DNA from: Desulfobulbaceae bacterium
Lineage (GTDB): Bacteria; Desulfobacterota; Desulfobulbia; Desulfobulbales; Desulfocapsaceae
Direction: 5' to 3'
Length of the DNA: 64,000 bases
Assembly (NCBI GenBank): GCA_024640625.1
Contig: JAHEER010000001.1
Span: forward strand, 110,317 to 174,316
Below the pieces are notes generated by a model. The model worked only from the letters and a program-made list of their open reading frames with translations, made no database searches and had not been told where the DNA came from. Positions 8,824 to 17,629 of the stretch are shown piece by piece. Numbering within the stretch: the first letter of the stretch is position 1; each line of letters opens with the position of its first letter. The translations under genes were made by a program, and so were the position numbers.

Positions 8824-10554
8824 ATGAGCGAAGAAACCAACCAATCAAATCAAACAGAGAGTAATGAAGAGCTCAGCTTTGCCGAGCTTTTCGAGATGGA
8901 AGAAAACAACAAGGTCGTCGAAGTGGGCAATGTTGCCTTTGGCACCATAATTGGAGAAGACGACGATTGTTACCTTGTCGATGTCGGGGATAAAGCCGAG
9001 AGCTACATCCCTAAATCTGAGTTTCGCCTCGACGACGCTGAGGAGATCAAGGTGGGCGACACCATCGAGGTCTTCGTTGAGCGGCGTAAAGATGAAGGCG
9101 GTTTACTTCTGTCTCGTGAAAAGGCCATCGCCATCAAGGTCTGGGAAGATATTGCCAGGATCCAGGAAGCTGACGGAACCATTCAGGGTAGTATCGAGAG
9201 CCGGGTCAAGGGTGGCATGTCGGTCGATATCGGCGTGCCTGCCTTCCTGCCTTATTCCCAGATTGATTTGCGGCCGGTCAAGGACCTGGACGGTTTGATT
9301 GGTCAATCATATGACTTCAAGATTCTCAAATTCAACCGCAAGCGCAACAACGTGGTTATCTCCCGCCGGGCAATTCTCGAGGAAGAACGCAATAAACTGC
9401 GTGAGGAGATGCGCTCCCGTCTGGAAGAAGGACAGATTATCAGCGGCTCCATTACCAATATCACCGACTACGGCCTGTTCATCGATATGGGCGGCATGGA
9501 CGGCCTCTGCCACATCACCGACCTGAGTTGGGGACGGGTTTCCCATCCGGCCAAGCTCTACAAGGTGGGGCAAGAAGTCGAGGTCAAGGTGCTCAAGTAC
9601 GACCGTGACAACGATCGGGTCAGCCTCGGTATAAAGCAGTTGCGTGACGATCCCTGGGCCACCGTTACCGAGCGTTATCCGCTGGGCGAGAAGGCGGTGG
9701 GTAAAGTCGTCTCGATCACCGATTACGGTGTCTTCGTCGAACTCGAGGAAGGGGTCGAGGGACTTATCCATGTCTCCGAAATGACCTGGTCGAAAAAACC
9801 CCGGCATCCGTCCAAAATCGTCGCGGTTGGAGATACCATCGAGATTATGGTGCTCAACATCGAACCGGAGACCAAGCGCATTTCCCTGGGTATGAAGCAG
9901 CTTCAGCCCAACCCCTGGGATATGGTCATCGAGAGCTATCCAGTGGGGGCAATCATCGAAGGCAAGATCAAGAACATCACCGACTTCGGTGTCTTCATCG
10001 GTATCGAGGAAGGTATCGATGGACTGATTCATGTCTCAGATCTGTCCTGGACCGAGCGCATCAAGCATCCTGCAGAAAAATACGCCAAGGGCGACACAAT
10101 TCAGGCGGTCGTTCTGAAGATCGACAAGGAGAACGAGCGTTTTTCACTGGGCGTCAAGCAGCTCACCCCGGATCCCTGGCAGACGGCCTATAACAATTAT
10201 CCCTCGGGCACCGTGGTTGAGGGTGAAATTACCAACGTCACCGATTTCGGCGTCTTTGTGAAACTCGAAGAAGGCATAGAGGGGTTGGTTCACGTTTCAG
10301 AAATTCCCAAGGACAAGGTGAAGAGTCCGGCGGAACATTACAACGTCGGTGATACTCTCAAGGCTATCGTCATCAACGTGTCCGCCAAGGACAGAAAGAT
10401 CGGGTTGTCGGTGAAGACTCTCGAGGATGAAGGAGAAGCCGAGGCAGTGGAGAAGATCAAGAAAGCGGAAGCAGAAATCGCCGAGGCTGCTCCGGCAACC
10501 TTTGGTGATCTGCTTAAGGCCGCCGCCGAGGGAGGCCCCAAAACCGAAGAGTAG
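8824..10554 (+). CDS. rpsA: 30S ribosomal protein S1
   Basis: The 576-residue protein contains six S1 (OB-fold) RNA-binding repeats, at about residues 33-100, 115-183, 203-273, 290-360, 377-447 and 464-533. The last four carry the typical ITDYG[LV]F motif, and the first two are the divergent ribosome-binding pair. It binds mRNA on the small subunit and helps initiate translation of structured or weak-SD messages. The C-terminal tail is acidic and alanine rich. A strong terminator follows, then ihfB, the same rpsA-ihfB neighbourhood as in Escherichia coli. The ATG gives MSEETNQ and no closer SD-preceded start exists. Confidence 0.97.
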   Translation: MSEETNQSNQTESNEELSFAELFEMEENNKVVEVGNVAFGTIIGEDDDCYLVDVGDKAESYIPKSEFRLDDAEEIKVGDTIEVFVERRKDEGGLLLSREKAIAIKVWEDIARIQEADGTIQGSIESRVKGGMSVDIGVPAFLPYSQIDLRPVKDLDGLIGQSYDFKILKFNRKRNNVVISRRAILEEERNKLREEMRSRLEEGQIISGSITNITDYGLFIDMGGMDGLCHITDLSWGRVSHPAKLYKVGQEVEVKVLKYDRDNDRVSLGIKQLRDDPWATVTERYPLGEKAVGKVVSITDYGVFVELEEGVEGLIHVSEMTWSKKPRHPSKIVAVGDTIEIMVLNIEPETKRISLGMKQLQPNPWDMVIESYPVGAIIEGKIKNITDFGVFIGIEEGIDGLIHVSDLSWTERIKHPAEKYAKGDTIQAVVLKIDKENERFSLGVKQLTPDPWQTAYNNYPSGTVVEGEITNVTDFGVFVKLEEGIEGLVHVSEIPKDKVKSPAEHYNVGDTLKAIVINVSAKDRKIGLSVKTLEDEGEAEAVEKIKKAEAEIAEAAPATFGDLLKAAAEGGPKTEE

Positions 10555-10574
10555 GACACCCGTCCAAGGGTGAT

Positions 10575-10613
10575 AAAAGGTTGTTTCGCCTGACCGCGGA
10601 GCAACCTTTTTTT
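10575..10613 (+). terminator. Intrinsic terminator after rpsA
   Basis: AAAAGGTTG (10575-10583) pairs with CAACCTTTT (10602-10610), an inner TTCGC/GCGGA stem extends the hairpin, and a run of T continues to 10613. It lies 21 bases after the rpsA stop and separates rpsA from ihfB. Confidence 0.9.
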
Positions 10614-10642
10614 ATATCTTATTTTAATGGGTTAGAAAGTCA

Positions 10643-10933
10643 ATGAGCATGCTAAAGAAAGAACTGGTTGATAAAATCAGCGATAACCTGGCCCTGCACA
10701 AGCAGGATGTCAATGTTGCTGTCGATATAATTCTTGACTCGATGGCCGAAGCACTCGCCGAGGGCAGAAGGGTGGAGTTACGAGGCTTCGGCAGTTTCTC
10801 AACAAGGAATCGCAAAGCCCGTCAGACCAAAAATCCCCGGACCGGAGTGATGATGGATATCGGTGAGCGCAAAACGATCCACTTCACCATGAGTAAATCA
10901 CTTAAAGAAGCACTCATTAACGGAAAGGGCTGA
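10643..10933 (+). CDS. ihfB: HU/IHF-family DNA-binding protein (IHF beta-like)
   Basis: The 96-residue protein is a full-length HU/IHF family member with the DNA-intercalating arm GFGSFSTRNRKARQTKNPRTG and the C-terminal VxFxxSKxLKE pattern (IHFTMSKSLKEAL). It bends DNA in nucleoid organisation, transcription and recombination. Assignment to IHF beta rests on the rpsA neighbourhood and the GFGSF-arm sequence; a homodimeric HU-like function is possible. Start may be at 10643 or at the second Met at 10649. Its last 17 bases overlap the end of the convergent tsaC-like gene. Confidence 0.88.
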   Translation: MSMLKKELVDKISDNLALHKQDVNVAVDIILDSMAEALAEGRRVELRGFGSFSTRNRKARQTKNPRTGVMMDIGERKTIHFTMSKSLKEALINGKG

Positions 10934-11528
10934 CATCGCCTTTTCCTTCCCTGAGAATTTCCGGCCTGTCGCCGGTGAGATCGATGAGCGAGGAGGGGTC
11001 CGGGTAGACCGGGCCTCCGTCGATGATCACATCGACATGATTGTTGAGAAGTATTTCGATTTCGAAGGCCTGGGTGGGCGGTGCCGTATCGTCATTAACG
11101 GGGATACTGGTGTTGATGATCGGGGAGCCGAGTTCCTCGAGCAGTGACCGGCAGATGACATGTTCCGGAACCCTGATACCGACCGTTTTCTGCTTGGTCG
11201 TCATCACCTTGGGAACCAGTTTGGTTCCGGGAAGTACAAAGGTGTAGGGCCCGGGCAGATTTTTTTTCAGCAGCCGATAGGCCGTGTTTGAGACATGGGC
11301 ATACTGACTGATGTTCTTCAAGTCGTAGCACATGAACGAGAACGGTTTGCTGGGCGGCCGTTTCTTCAGTCTGACAATCCTTTTTATTGCTTTTGGATTG
11401 AAAATATCGCAGCCAATGCCGTAACCGGTATCGGTGGGGTAACAGATTACGGCTCCCTGGTTAATCTTTTCGACTACTCTGCGGATGAGACGGAGCTGCG
11501 GGTTATAAGGGTTAATCTCGACAATCAT
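10917..11528 (-). CDS. YciO/YrdC/Sua5-family (threonylcarbamoyl-AMP synthase-like) protein
   Basis: The 203-residue protein has the YrdC-domain signature: YPTDTGYGIGCD near residue 34, LKKRPPSKPFSFM near residue 74, and LPGPYTFVL and GIRVPEHVICR in the central part. Family members either make threonylcarbamoyl-AMP for tRNA t6A37 or, as YciO paralogues, have a related but less defined role. Length (no Sua5 C-terminal domain) and the KKRPPSKP form lean towards the YciO subgroup, so the product is not certain. It converges on ihfB with a 17-base 3' overlap and has a separate upstream region (11529-11714). Confidence 0.85.
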   Translation of the reverse strand: MIVEINPYNPQLRLIRRVVEKINQGAVICYPTDTGYGIGCDIFNPKAIKRIVRLKKRPPSKPFSFMCYDLKNISQYAHVSNTAYRLLKKNLPGPYTFVLPGTKLVPKVMTTKQKTVGIRVPEHVICRSLLEELGSPIINTSIPVNDDTAPPTQAFEIEILLNNHVDVIIDGGPVYPDPSSLIDLTGDRPEILREGKGDVSPFR

Positions 11529-11714
11529 GGGAGCATGTCAGATGCGGGATGCCCGGCTGCTTATCATCTGATGAGCCTGAAATACACTCATATTCTAAAA
11601 CGCTGGAATTTTTTTTTATAGGCATTTAAACTAAGGCAGCGTTTCTCGGAGATTTCTAACAATTTCTAGTTTTTTCAATAGCTTGTGACATATAATTGGC
11701 AAAAGGAGTTACCT

Positions 11715-13178
11715 ATGTTACCAGATAAGATCGAAATGGCACTAACTTTTGATGATCTGCTGCTTAAACCGGCGGCATCCAAGGTATTGCCCAGTGAGGT
11801 TTCCCTTGTAACCCGCCTGACCAGCAAAATCCAATTGAATACCCCGCTGATCAGTGCCGCCATGGATACGGTGACTGAATCGGCTGCGGCAATAACTATG
11901 GCCAGGGAAGGCGGGATCGGCATCGTGCACAAGAATATGGGCATCGACCAGCAGGTGCTTGAGGTTGAACGGGTGAAGAAGTCGGAATCGGGCATGATCA
12001 TTGATCCCATCGTCGTCAGGCAGGATCAATCGGTGGCCGAGGTTCAGCAGATTATGGCCCATTACAAAATTTCAGGATTGCCGGTGCTCGACAGCGGCAA
12101 ACTGGTGGGCATCGTGACCAACCGTGATCTGCGCTTCGTCTCCGACAACGATCTGCGGGTGTCTGACGTGATGACCAGTAAGAATCTGGTGACCGCCAAG
12201 GTCGGTATCGACCTCGAACACTCCAAGGCTCTGCTCCACGAGCACCGTATCGAAAAGCTTCTGGTGGTAGATGATGAAGGTTCTTTAAAAGGATTGATCA
12301 CCATCAAGGACCTGGAAAAGATCAAGAAATATCCCCACTCCGCCAAAGACGAATTTGGCCGGCTGCTGGTTGGTGCTGCCATCGGGGTCGGCGAGGATGT
12401 TGAGGAGCAGACGGAAAAACTGCTGAATGCGGGGGTCGATGTCGTGGTTCTTGATTCGGCCCACGGCCATTCCGCCGGGGTAATCAGTTCCATAGAAGCG
12501 GTGCGGGGTGCCTTTCCCGATCTGCAGATAATAGCCGGCAACATTGCCACGGCGGAAGGTGCTAAGGATCTGATAAGGGCCGGGGCCAATGCAATCAAGG
12601 TAGGGGTCGGTCCGGGATCGATATGTACCACCAGGATCGTTGCCGGGGTTGGCGTGCCTCAGATTACGGCCCTGCACGACTGTGTTCAGGTGGCCAAAGA
12701 GTACGATATACCGGTGATCGCCGACGGCGGTATCAAACATTCCGGCGACCTGGCCAAGGCGATTGGGGTCGGCGCCTCGACGATTATGATTGGCAGTCTC
12801 TTTGCCGGGACCGACGAAACCCCTGGGGAAACCTTTCTTTACCAGGGCCGGACCTACAAGGGATATCGCGGCATGGGGTCCCTGGGAGCCATGGCTGAAG
12901 GGTCATCGGATCGTTATTTTCAGGCCGAAACCAATATTACCGCGAAGCTGGTGCCCGAGGGAATCGAGGGCAAAGTACCCTATCGAGGCCCGCTGGCCAA
13001 TGTGATTTACCAGCTTCTCGGCGGGCTTCGTTCCGGCATGGGCTACGTGGGCGCGGCCACCATCGAAGAGCTGCAGCAAAAGGCTCAGTTTGTCCGCATC
13101 TCGGCCGCCGGCCTCAGGGAATCACACGTGCACGATGTCATCATCACCAAAGAGGCTCCCAACTACCGCATGGCCTGA
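11715..13178 (+). CDS. guaB: IMP dehydrogenase
   Basis: The 487-residue protein is full-length bacterial GuaB: a TIM barrel interrupted by two CBS domains (about residues 95-205), the catalytic loop GPGSICTTR near residue 300, and GSLGAM(AEGS) in the flap region. It oxidises IMP to XMP with NAD+, the first committed step to GMP. The ATG at 11715 is chosen because AAGGAG at 11703-11708 precedes it at good spacing; a GTG 30 bases upstream is in frame but lacks an SD sequence. guaA follows 53 bases later, so the two form the classic guaBA unit. CBS domains suggest nucleotide control. Confidence 0.97.
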   Translation: MLPDKIEMALTFDDLLLKPAASKVLPSEVSLVTRLTSKIQLNTPLISAAMDTVTESAAAITMAREGGIGIVHKNMGIDQQVLEVERVKKSESGMIIDPIVVRQDQSVAEVQQIMAHYKISGLPVLDSGKLVGIVTNRDLRFVSDNDLRVSDVMTSKNLVTAKVGIDLEHSKALLHEHRIEKLLVVDDEGSLKGLITIKDLEKIKKYPHSAKDEFGRLLVGAAIGVGEDVEEQTEKLLNAGVDVVVLDSAHGHSAGVISSIEAVRGAFPDLQIIAGNIATAEGAKDLIRAGANAIKVGVGPGSICTTRIVAGVGVPQITALHDCVQVAKEYDIPVIADGGIKHSGDLAKAIGVGASTIMIGSLFAGTDETPGETFLYQGRTYKGYRGMGSLGAMAEGSSDRYFQAETNITAKLVPEGIEGKVPYRGPLANVIYQLLGGLRSGMGYVGAATIEELQQKAQFVRISAAGLRESHVHDVIITKEAPNYRMA

Positions 13179-13231
13179 GCCAGGGAATTGGCCCGCGAAC
13201 CTGCAAACGCTAACCTGAGACCAGAGAAATT

Positions 13232-14779
13232 ATGAAAATCGGCGAGATGATCCTCATTCTGGATTTCGGTTCCCAGACCACCCAGCTCATTGCCCGGCGC
13301 ATCAGGGAGCAAAAGGTCTACTGCGAGATTCATCCTTATTCGACCACAGTCGGGAAGATAAGAGAGATGAGGCCGGTCGGGATCGTCCTCTCTGGAGGTC
13401 CCTGTTCTGTGTACGATGAGGGAGCACCCCACTCGGATCCAGCCATCCTGGATCTGTCGATACCAATTCTTGGGATCTGCTACGGTGCCCAGCTGATGAT
13501 TCTGCAGAGCGGCGGGCAGGTCGAAAAAGCCGAGAAACGGGAATTCGGCAAGGCCGAACTGGAGATACTCAATACCGACGGACTGTTCGCCGGTCTGGAA
13601 ACCGGTGAGACCCATCATCAGGTATGGATGAGCCACGGTGACCGGGTGGAGGTGGTACCGGATGGCTTCGAGGCCAGTGCCGTGAGCGCCCACAGTCCTT
13701 TCGCGGCCCTGCGCCACCGGCAAAAGCCCTTGGTGGCAGTACAGTTCCATCCGGAAGTGGCCCACACCCTGATCGGTGTCGATGTGTTGCGCAATTTCGT
13801 GTTCGGGTTCTGCGGCTGCAAACCCGACTGGACCATGCATTCGTTCATAGAGACCCAGGTTGCCCTGATTCGTGAACAGGTTGGCGAAAAACAGGTGATC
13901 TGCGCACTTTCCGGGGGGGTCGATTCATCGGTGACAGCGGCAATCGTGCACCGAGCCATCGGTGACCAGCTCACCTGCATCTACGTCAACAACGGCTTGA
14001 TGAGAACCGGCGAATCGGAGGCCATTCTCAGATTCTTCAGGGAAAAAAGCAAACTGAAAGTGATCAGTGTCGATGCCACCGATTTTTTTCTCTCGGAGTT
14101 GGACCAGGTCGTAGATCCTGAATTCAAGAGGAAAAGAATCGGTCTCGGATTTATCAAAATTTTCGAAGAGGAAGCTGCCAAAATCGGCAATGTCAGTTAT
14201 CTGGCCCAGGGTACGCTCTACCCGGATGTGATTGAGTCGGTGAGTTTTCGCGGAGAAGCACCCATCAAATCCCACCATAATGTCGGAGGGCTCCCCGAGG
14301 TGATGAAACTCGATCTCATCGAACCGCTGCGCGAGCTCTTCAAGGACGAAGTAAGGGAACTTGGCCTCGAGCTGGGGCTGCCGGCTGAGGCCATCCACCG
14401 GCAACCCTTCCCCGGGCCCGGACTGGGCATCAGGATCATGGGCGAGGTCACCCGTGAACGCCTCGACATTCTTCGCAAGGCTGACGTGATCGTGCTCGAC
14501 GAGATGAAAAAGCACGGCTGGTATCGTAAAGTGTGGCAGTCTTTTGCGGTGCTGCTGCCGATTCAGACCGTCGGGGTCATGGGCGACGGGCGCACCTATG
14601 AGCACGTGATTGCCATTCGCTGTGTAGACTCGAGGGATGCGATGACGGCTGACTGGTCGAAAATTCCCTACGAGATCCTGGGAATAATCTCCACCAGAAT
14701 CATCAACGAGGTCAGGGGGGTCAACCGGGTGGTCTACGACATCTCCTCCAAGCCTCCGGCGACGATAGAGTGGGAGTAG
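13232..14779 (+). CDS. guaA: GMP synthase (glutamine-hydrolysing)
   Basis: The 515-residue protein has a class I glutamine amidotransferase domain (GICYGAQLM with the nucleophilic Cys, and the QFHPEV His/Glu region), an ATP pyrophosphatase domain (ALSGGVDSS) and the C-terminal GMP synthase dimerisation domain (RQPFPGPGLGIR). It converts XMP to GMP using glutamine and ATP. It follows guaB in an operon and ends two bases before the NYN gene start. An ATG at 13247 (MILILDFGSQ) would give the more usual N-terminus; neither start has a strong SD. Confidence 0.97.
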   Translation: MKIGEMILILDFGSQTTQLIARRIREQKVYCEIHPYSTTVGKIREMRPVGIVLSGGPCSVYDEGAPHSDPAILDLSIPILGICYGAQLMILQSGGQVEKAEKREFGKAELEILNTDGLFAGLETGETHHQVWMSHGDRVEVVPDGFEASAVSAHSPFAALRHRQKPLVAVQFHPEVAHTLIGVDVLRNFVFGFCGCKPDWTMHSFIETQVALIREQVGEKQVICALSGGVDSSVTAAIVHRAIGDQLTCIYVNNGLMRTGESEAILRFFREKSKLKVISVDATDFFLSELDQVVDPEFKRKRIGLGFIKIFEEEAAKIGNVSYLAQGTLYPDVIESVSFRGEAPIKSHHNVGGLPEVMKLDLIEPLRELFKDEVRELGLELGLPAEAIHRQPFPGPGLGIRIMGEVTRERLDILRKADVIVLDEMKKHGWYRKVWQSFAVLLPIQTVGVMGDGRTYEHVIAIRCVDSRDAMTADWSKIPYEILGIISTRIINEVRGVNRVVYDISSKPPATIEWE

Positions 14780-14781
14780 CG

Positions 14782-15543
14782 ATGCTGAAAACCGGTATTT
14801 ACGTCGATGCTGAGAATGTCAGGTTGTGCGGCGGTTATGGGATGCGCTATGACGTGTTGGTGGAACTGGCCAACGCCGGAAACTCCACGTTGCTCCGGGC
14901 TAACTCGTATCTGGCCGAGGATCGAACCAGGACAAGGGAAGACGATGAATATCGGCTGAAGCTTTACCACTATCACGATATCGTCAGGCAGTGCGGATTC
15001 AAGGTGATCAAGAAATATGTCAAACGCTTCATCGATGATGAAGGGGTGATGACCACCAAAGCCAACGCTGATATGGATCTGGCCATAGACGCTTTGCAGC
15101 AGGCCAGAAATCTCGATCGCATTATCCTGCTCACCGGCGACGGCGATTTTATCAGACTGGTGATCGCCCTGCAGAATATGGGCTGCCGAGTCGAGGTGAT
15201 CGGTTTCAACAACGTCAGCCAGGAACTGAAAGAGGCAGCCGACAGCTATATATCTGGATTTCTGATTCCCGGCCTGCTGCCCTTGTCAGCTGAAGGTTCC
15301 CGCCGCCAGCGGGGTACCCCCGCCAAGTACAATCAGGACAGAGGCTTCGGGTTCATGCGTTACCACGTTCTGACAGAGGACGGACTGCAGACCGAGACGG
15401 TTTTTTTCCACTGTTCAAAATCCAATGTTGCCAACGATGTGGTATTTCTCGATCCAGGTAATATATTTGAGTTTGATATCCTGCAGAATCCGGAAAACAA
15501 TAACCGCACCGAAGCGGTTGACATCACTCTGCTCGACACGTGA
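14782..15543 (+). CDS. NYN-domain (LabA/DUF88-type) protein with a cold-shock-like C-terminus
   Basis: The 253-residue protein has an N-terminal NYN (PIN-like) nuclease fold: YVDAENVRL near residue 6, an Asp-rich strand (ADMDLAIDAL), LLTGDGDF near 118-125, and the SQELKEAADSYI segment typical of LabA-like proteins. The C-terminal about 80 residues contain RGFGFMRY near residue 188 and VFFHCSKS, a pattern like the RNP1/RNP2 strands of cold-shock domains. The likely role is RNA binding and cleavage, which is inferred. GGGAG precedes the ATG at 14782 by five bases, and the gene is two bases after guaA, so it is probably co-transcribed with the gua operon. Confidence 0.8.
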   Translation: MLKTGIYVDAENVRLCGGYGMRYDVLVELANAGNSTLLRANSYLAEDRTRTREDDEYRLKLYHYHDIVRQCGFKVIKKYVKRFIDDEGVMTTKANADMDLAIDALQQARNLDRIILLTGDGDFIRLVIALQNMGCRVEVIGFNNVSQELKEAADSYISGFLIPGLLPLSAEGSRRQRGTPAKYNQDRGFGFMRYHVLTEDGLQTETVFFHCSKSNVANDVVFLDPGNIFEFDILQNPENNNRTEAVDITLLDT

Positions 15544-15584
15544 GTCAAATCTGAGCCGGTAATCAGAGAAATGGAGGAAGGGAA

Positions 15585-16418
15585 ATGAATATAGGAGACC
15601 TGCTATCCAGTGATCTCATCCTGCACTGGGGCTTAAAAGTTATCGCAGCACTGGCGATACTGGTCATCGGTAATTGGCTGGCCAAGAAGATTGCGGCAAT
15701 TTTCGTCAAGATGATGGACCGCAATAATGTTGACGTTACCTTAACCAAGTTCCTGAAAAATATAATTTACTACGCACTGCTGATTGCGGTTGTAATCGCC
15801 GCTGCCGGGCAGCTGGGTATAAACACCACCTCGTTCCTGACCGTTGTGGGTGCCGCGGGTCTGGCCATTGGTCTGGCCCTGAAAGATTCACTGGCCAATT
15901 TTTCAGCAGGCGTCATGCTCATTCTATTCAGACCTTTCAAAGTGGGCGATTGGGTAAATGTCGCCGGCGAGACAGGGGCGGTGGAAGAGATCACCATCTT
16001 CAATACGGTTATGAATACCGCAGACAACCAGCGAAAAATCATCCCCAACGGCATTATTACAAGCGGAACGATCACCAATATCACCGCCAACGACACCAGG
16101 CGCATCGACATGGTGTTTGGCATCGGCTACGATGACAATATCAAAGCTGCAGAGCAGGTTTTCACCGACATCATCAAGGCGGAGCCCAGGGTATTGAGTG
16201 ATCCCGCACCCACTGTAGCGGTGGCCGAGTTGGCAGACTCCTCGGTGAATTTCGTGGTGCGCCCCTGGGTCAAGACTTCTGATTATTGGGCGGTGAAGTT
16301 TTTGCTGACCGAACAGATCAAGCTGGCCCTCGATGAGGCCGGTATTTCCATACCTTTTCCCCAGCAGGACGTCCACATGCACCAGGTGGTTCAGGATGGG
16401 GAAGCGGAGGCCGCCTGA
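15585..16418 (+). CDS. mscS: Small-conductance mechanosensitive channel (MscS family)
   Basis: The 277-residue protein is the size of classical MscS: an N-terminal amphipathic segment and three membrane helices (about residues 12-125), the pore helix with AAGLAIGLALKDSLANFSAGVM, and the MscS middle-beta and C-terminal domains (FKVGDWVNV, VPNG-like IIPNGIITS). Family knowledge: inner-membrane heptamer that opens under membrane tension to release osmolytes. A GAGGAAGGG ribosome site precedes the ATG. It lies 41 bases after the NYN gene and is followed by a hairpin, so it may be the last gene of the gua transcript. Confidence 0.94.
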   Translation: MNIGDLLSSDLILHWGLKVIAALAILVIGNWLAKKIAAIFVKMMDRNNVDVTLTKFLKNIIYYALLIAVVIAAAGQLGINTTSFLTVVGAAGLAIGLALKDSLANFSAGVMLILFRPFKVGDWVNVAGETGAVEEITIFNTVMNTADNQRKIIPNGIITSGTITNITANDTRRIDMVFGIGYDDNIKAAEQVFTDIIKAEPRVLSDPAPTVAVAELADSSVNFVVRPWVKTSDYWAVKFLLTEQIKLALDEAGISIPFPQQDVHMHQVVQDGEAEAA

Positions 16419-16453
16419 CCGTCAGTGGCGGCGCACCATTGGTAAATTCTTGC

Positions 16454-16476
16454 AGGCCGGCTCGCCCAGCCGGCCT
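16454..16476 (+). terminator. Hairpin after mscS
   Basis: AGGCCGGCT (16454-16462) and AGCCGGCCT (16468-16476) form a perfect 9-bp stem with a 5-nt loop, 36 bases after the mscS stop. Only a weak, interrupted T stretch follows. Confidence 0.55.
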
Positions 16477-16511
16477 TGAAAAGCCAGTCTTTCCGCTGGT
16501 GAGGGCACGAT

Positions 16512-17621
16512 ATGGTTGAAGAAGCCCCAGGTTGCGAGGTTCCAAGCCGCTCCCGGCTGTTGTCAACCATCTGCTCGTTTGTCCCCGATCCGGATCAGGT
16601 CGAAGCCATCGAACCCCTTGGCGACGGCAATATAAACGCCACGTATCTGGTACTTTTCAGGCAGCGTCCTTCCCTGGTGGTTCAGCGCCTCAATGGGGAT
16701 GTATTTCCGGATCCTCTCCGCGTAGCCGGCAATGTTGCCAGGGTGACCGCTTTTCTCAGTGCCCGCCTGGCAGCTGATTCTAGTTGCTGCCGTTCATGCA
16801 GGTTTCCCACTGTCGTTCAGACCAGTGCGGGCAGGAACTGGTTTGAGGATCAGAGCGGAGGGGTCTGGCGCTGCCTCAGCTACATCGACAATGCGGTCTC
16901 GTATCCTCGGGTGATGAGCTCCGAACAACCATTTGAGGCAGGCAAGATGCTTGGCTGTTTTCATTCGCTGCTCAAGAGTTTTGATGGTTCGGTTTTGTCT
17001 GACCCACTGCCCGGATTTCACGATCTGCAGCACTACAAAAGTTCCTACCTGGACTCCATTGCCAGCCATCGCCGTGATCTGACATCAGAGTTTCTTTACT
17101 GCCGCAAGATGATTGAGGAGCGCCTGGAAAATCGGTCTCTTGATAAACGTGCCCAGGACAACCAGGTCCCCCGACGCGTCATTCACGGTGATCCCAAATG
17201 TGACAATTTCCTCTTCGATATTGACAGCGGTCAGGCCATATCGATCATTGACCTGGACACCGTATCCCATGGATTACTGGCCGTGGACCTTGGAGACTGC
17301 CTGCGATCATTCTGCAATCCCGCCGGGGAGAGGGGACGCAGCGACATAACTTTTGATATCGGCATATGTCAGCGGCTGCTGCACGGCTATCTCGAGGCTG
17401 TCAATCTGGGTCAGGCCGAGAGAAATCTTGTGTATCATGGAGTGCGGCTGCTCACCTATGAACTGGGATTGCGATTTTTCACCGATCACTTAAATGGTGA
17501 TCGCTATTTCAGAATAGCCCGGGAGGGAGAAAATCTGCATCGGGCCTGGGTCCAGTTCAAACTCATGGAGAGTATTGACGCGCAGCGCCTGGCGATCGAA
17601 CAAGCTGCCGGGATCGACTAA
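16512..17621 (+). CDS. Aminoglycoside-phosphotransferase-fold sugar kinase (NahK-like)
   Basis: The 369-residue protein has the APH/choline-kinase fold: a nucleotide-binding start (GDGNINATYLV with VVQRLNGDVFPDP), the Brenner-type catalytic loop HGDPKCDNFLFD near residue 225, and the metal-binding IDLDTV followed by DLGDCLRS. The combination QR(L/I)N..VF.DP and IDLDTV.. GL is typical of N-acetylhexosamine 1-kinase (NahK/MdsC)-type proteins rather than antibiotic kinases. Likely reaction is ATP-dependent phosphorylation of a small sugar, with substrate unknown. No sugar nucleotidyltransferase is adjacent. It converges on the PilZ-protein gene eight bases away. Confidence 0.8.
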   Translation: MVEEAPGCEVPSRSRLLSTICSFVPDPDQVEAIEPLGDGNINATYLVLFRQRPSLVVQRLNGDVFPDPLRVAGNVARVTAFLSARLAADSSCCRSCRFPTVVQTSAGRNWFEDQSGGVWRCLSYIDNAVSYPRVMSSEQPFEAGKMLGCFHSLLKSFDGSVLSDPLPGFHDLQHYKSSYLDSIASHRRDLTSEFLYCRKMIEERLENRSLDKRAQDNQVPRRVIHGDPKCDNFLFDIDSGQAISIIDLDTVSHGLLAVDLGDCLRSFCNPAGERGRSDITFDIGICQRLLHGYLEAVNLGQAERNLVYHGVRLLTYELGLRFFTDHLNGDRYFRIAREGENLHRAWVQFKLMESIDAQRLAIEQAAGID

Positions 17622-17629
17622 GGGCAGAT

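Noticed and set aside
11691..11696. Perfect TATAAT just upstream of guaB as a promoter
   Set aside because: It would place the transcription start inside the Shine-Dalgarno sequence at 11703, and no -35 hexamer is present at the right spacing.
16512..17621. Aminoglycoside resistance gene
   Set aside because: The fold is APH-like, but the QRLN, VFxDP and IDLDTV motifs point to an N-acetylhexosamine-kinase-like sugar kinase.
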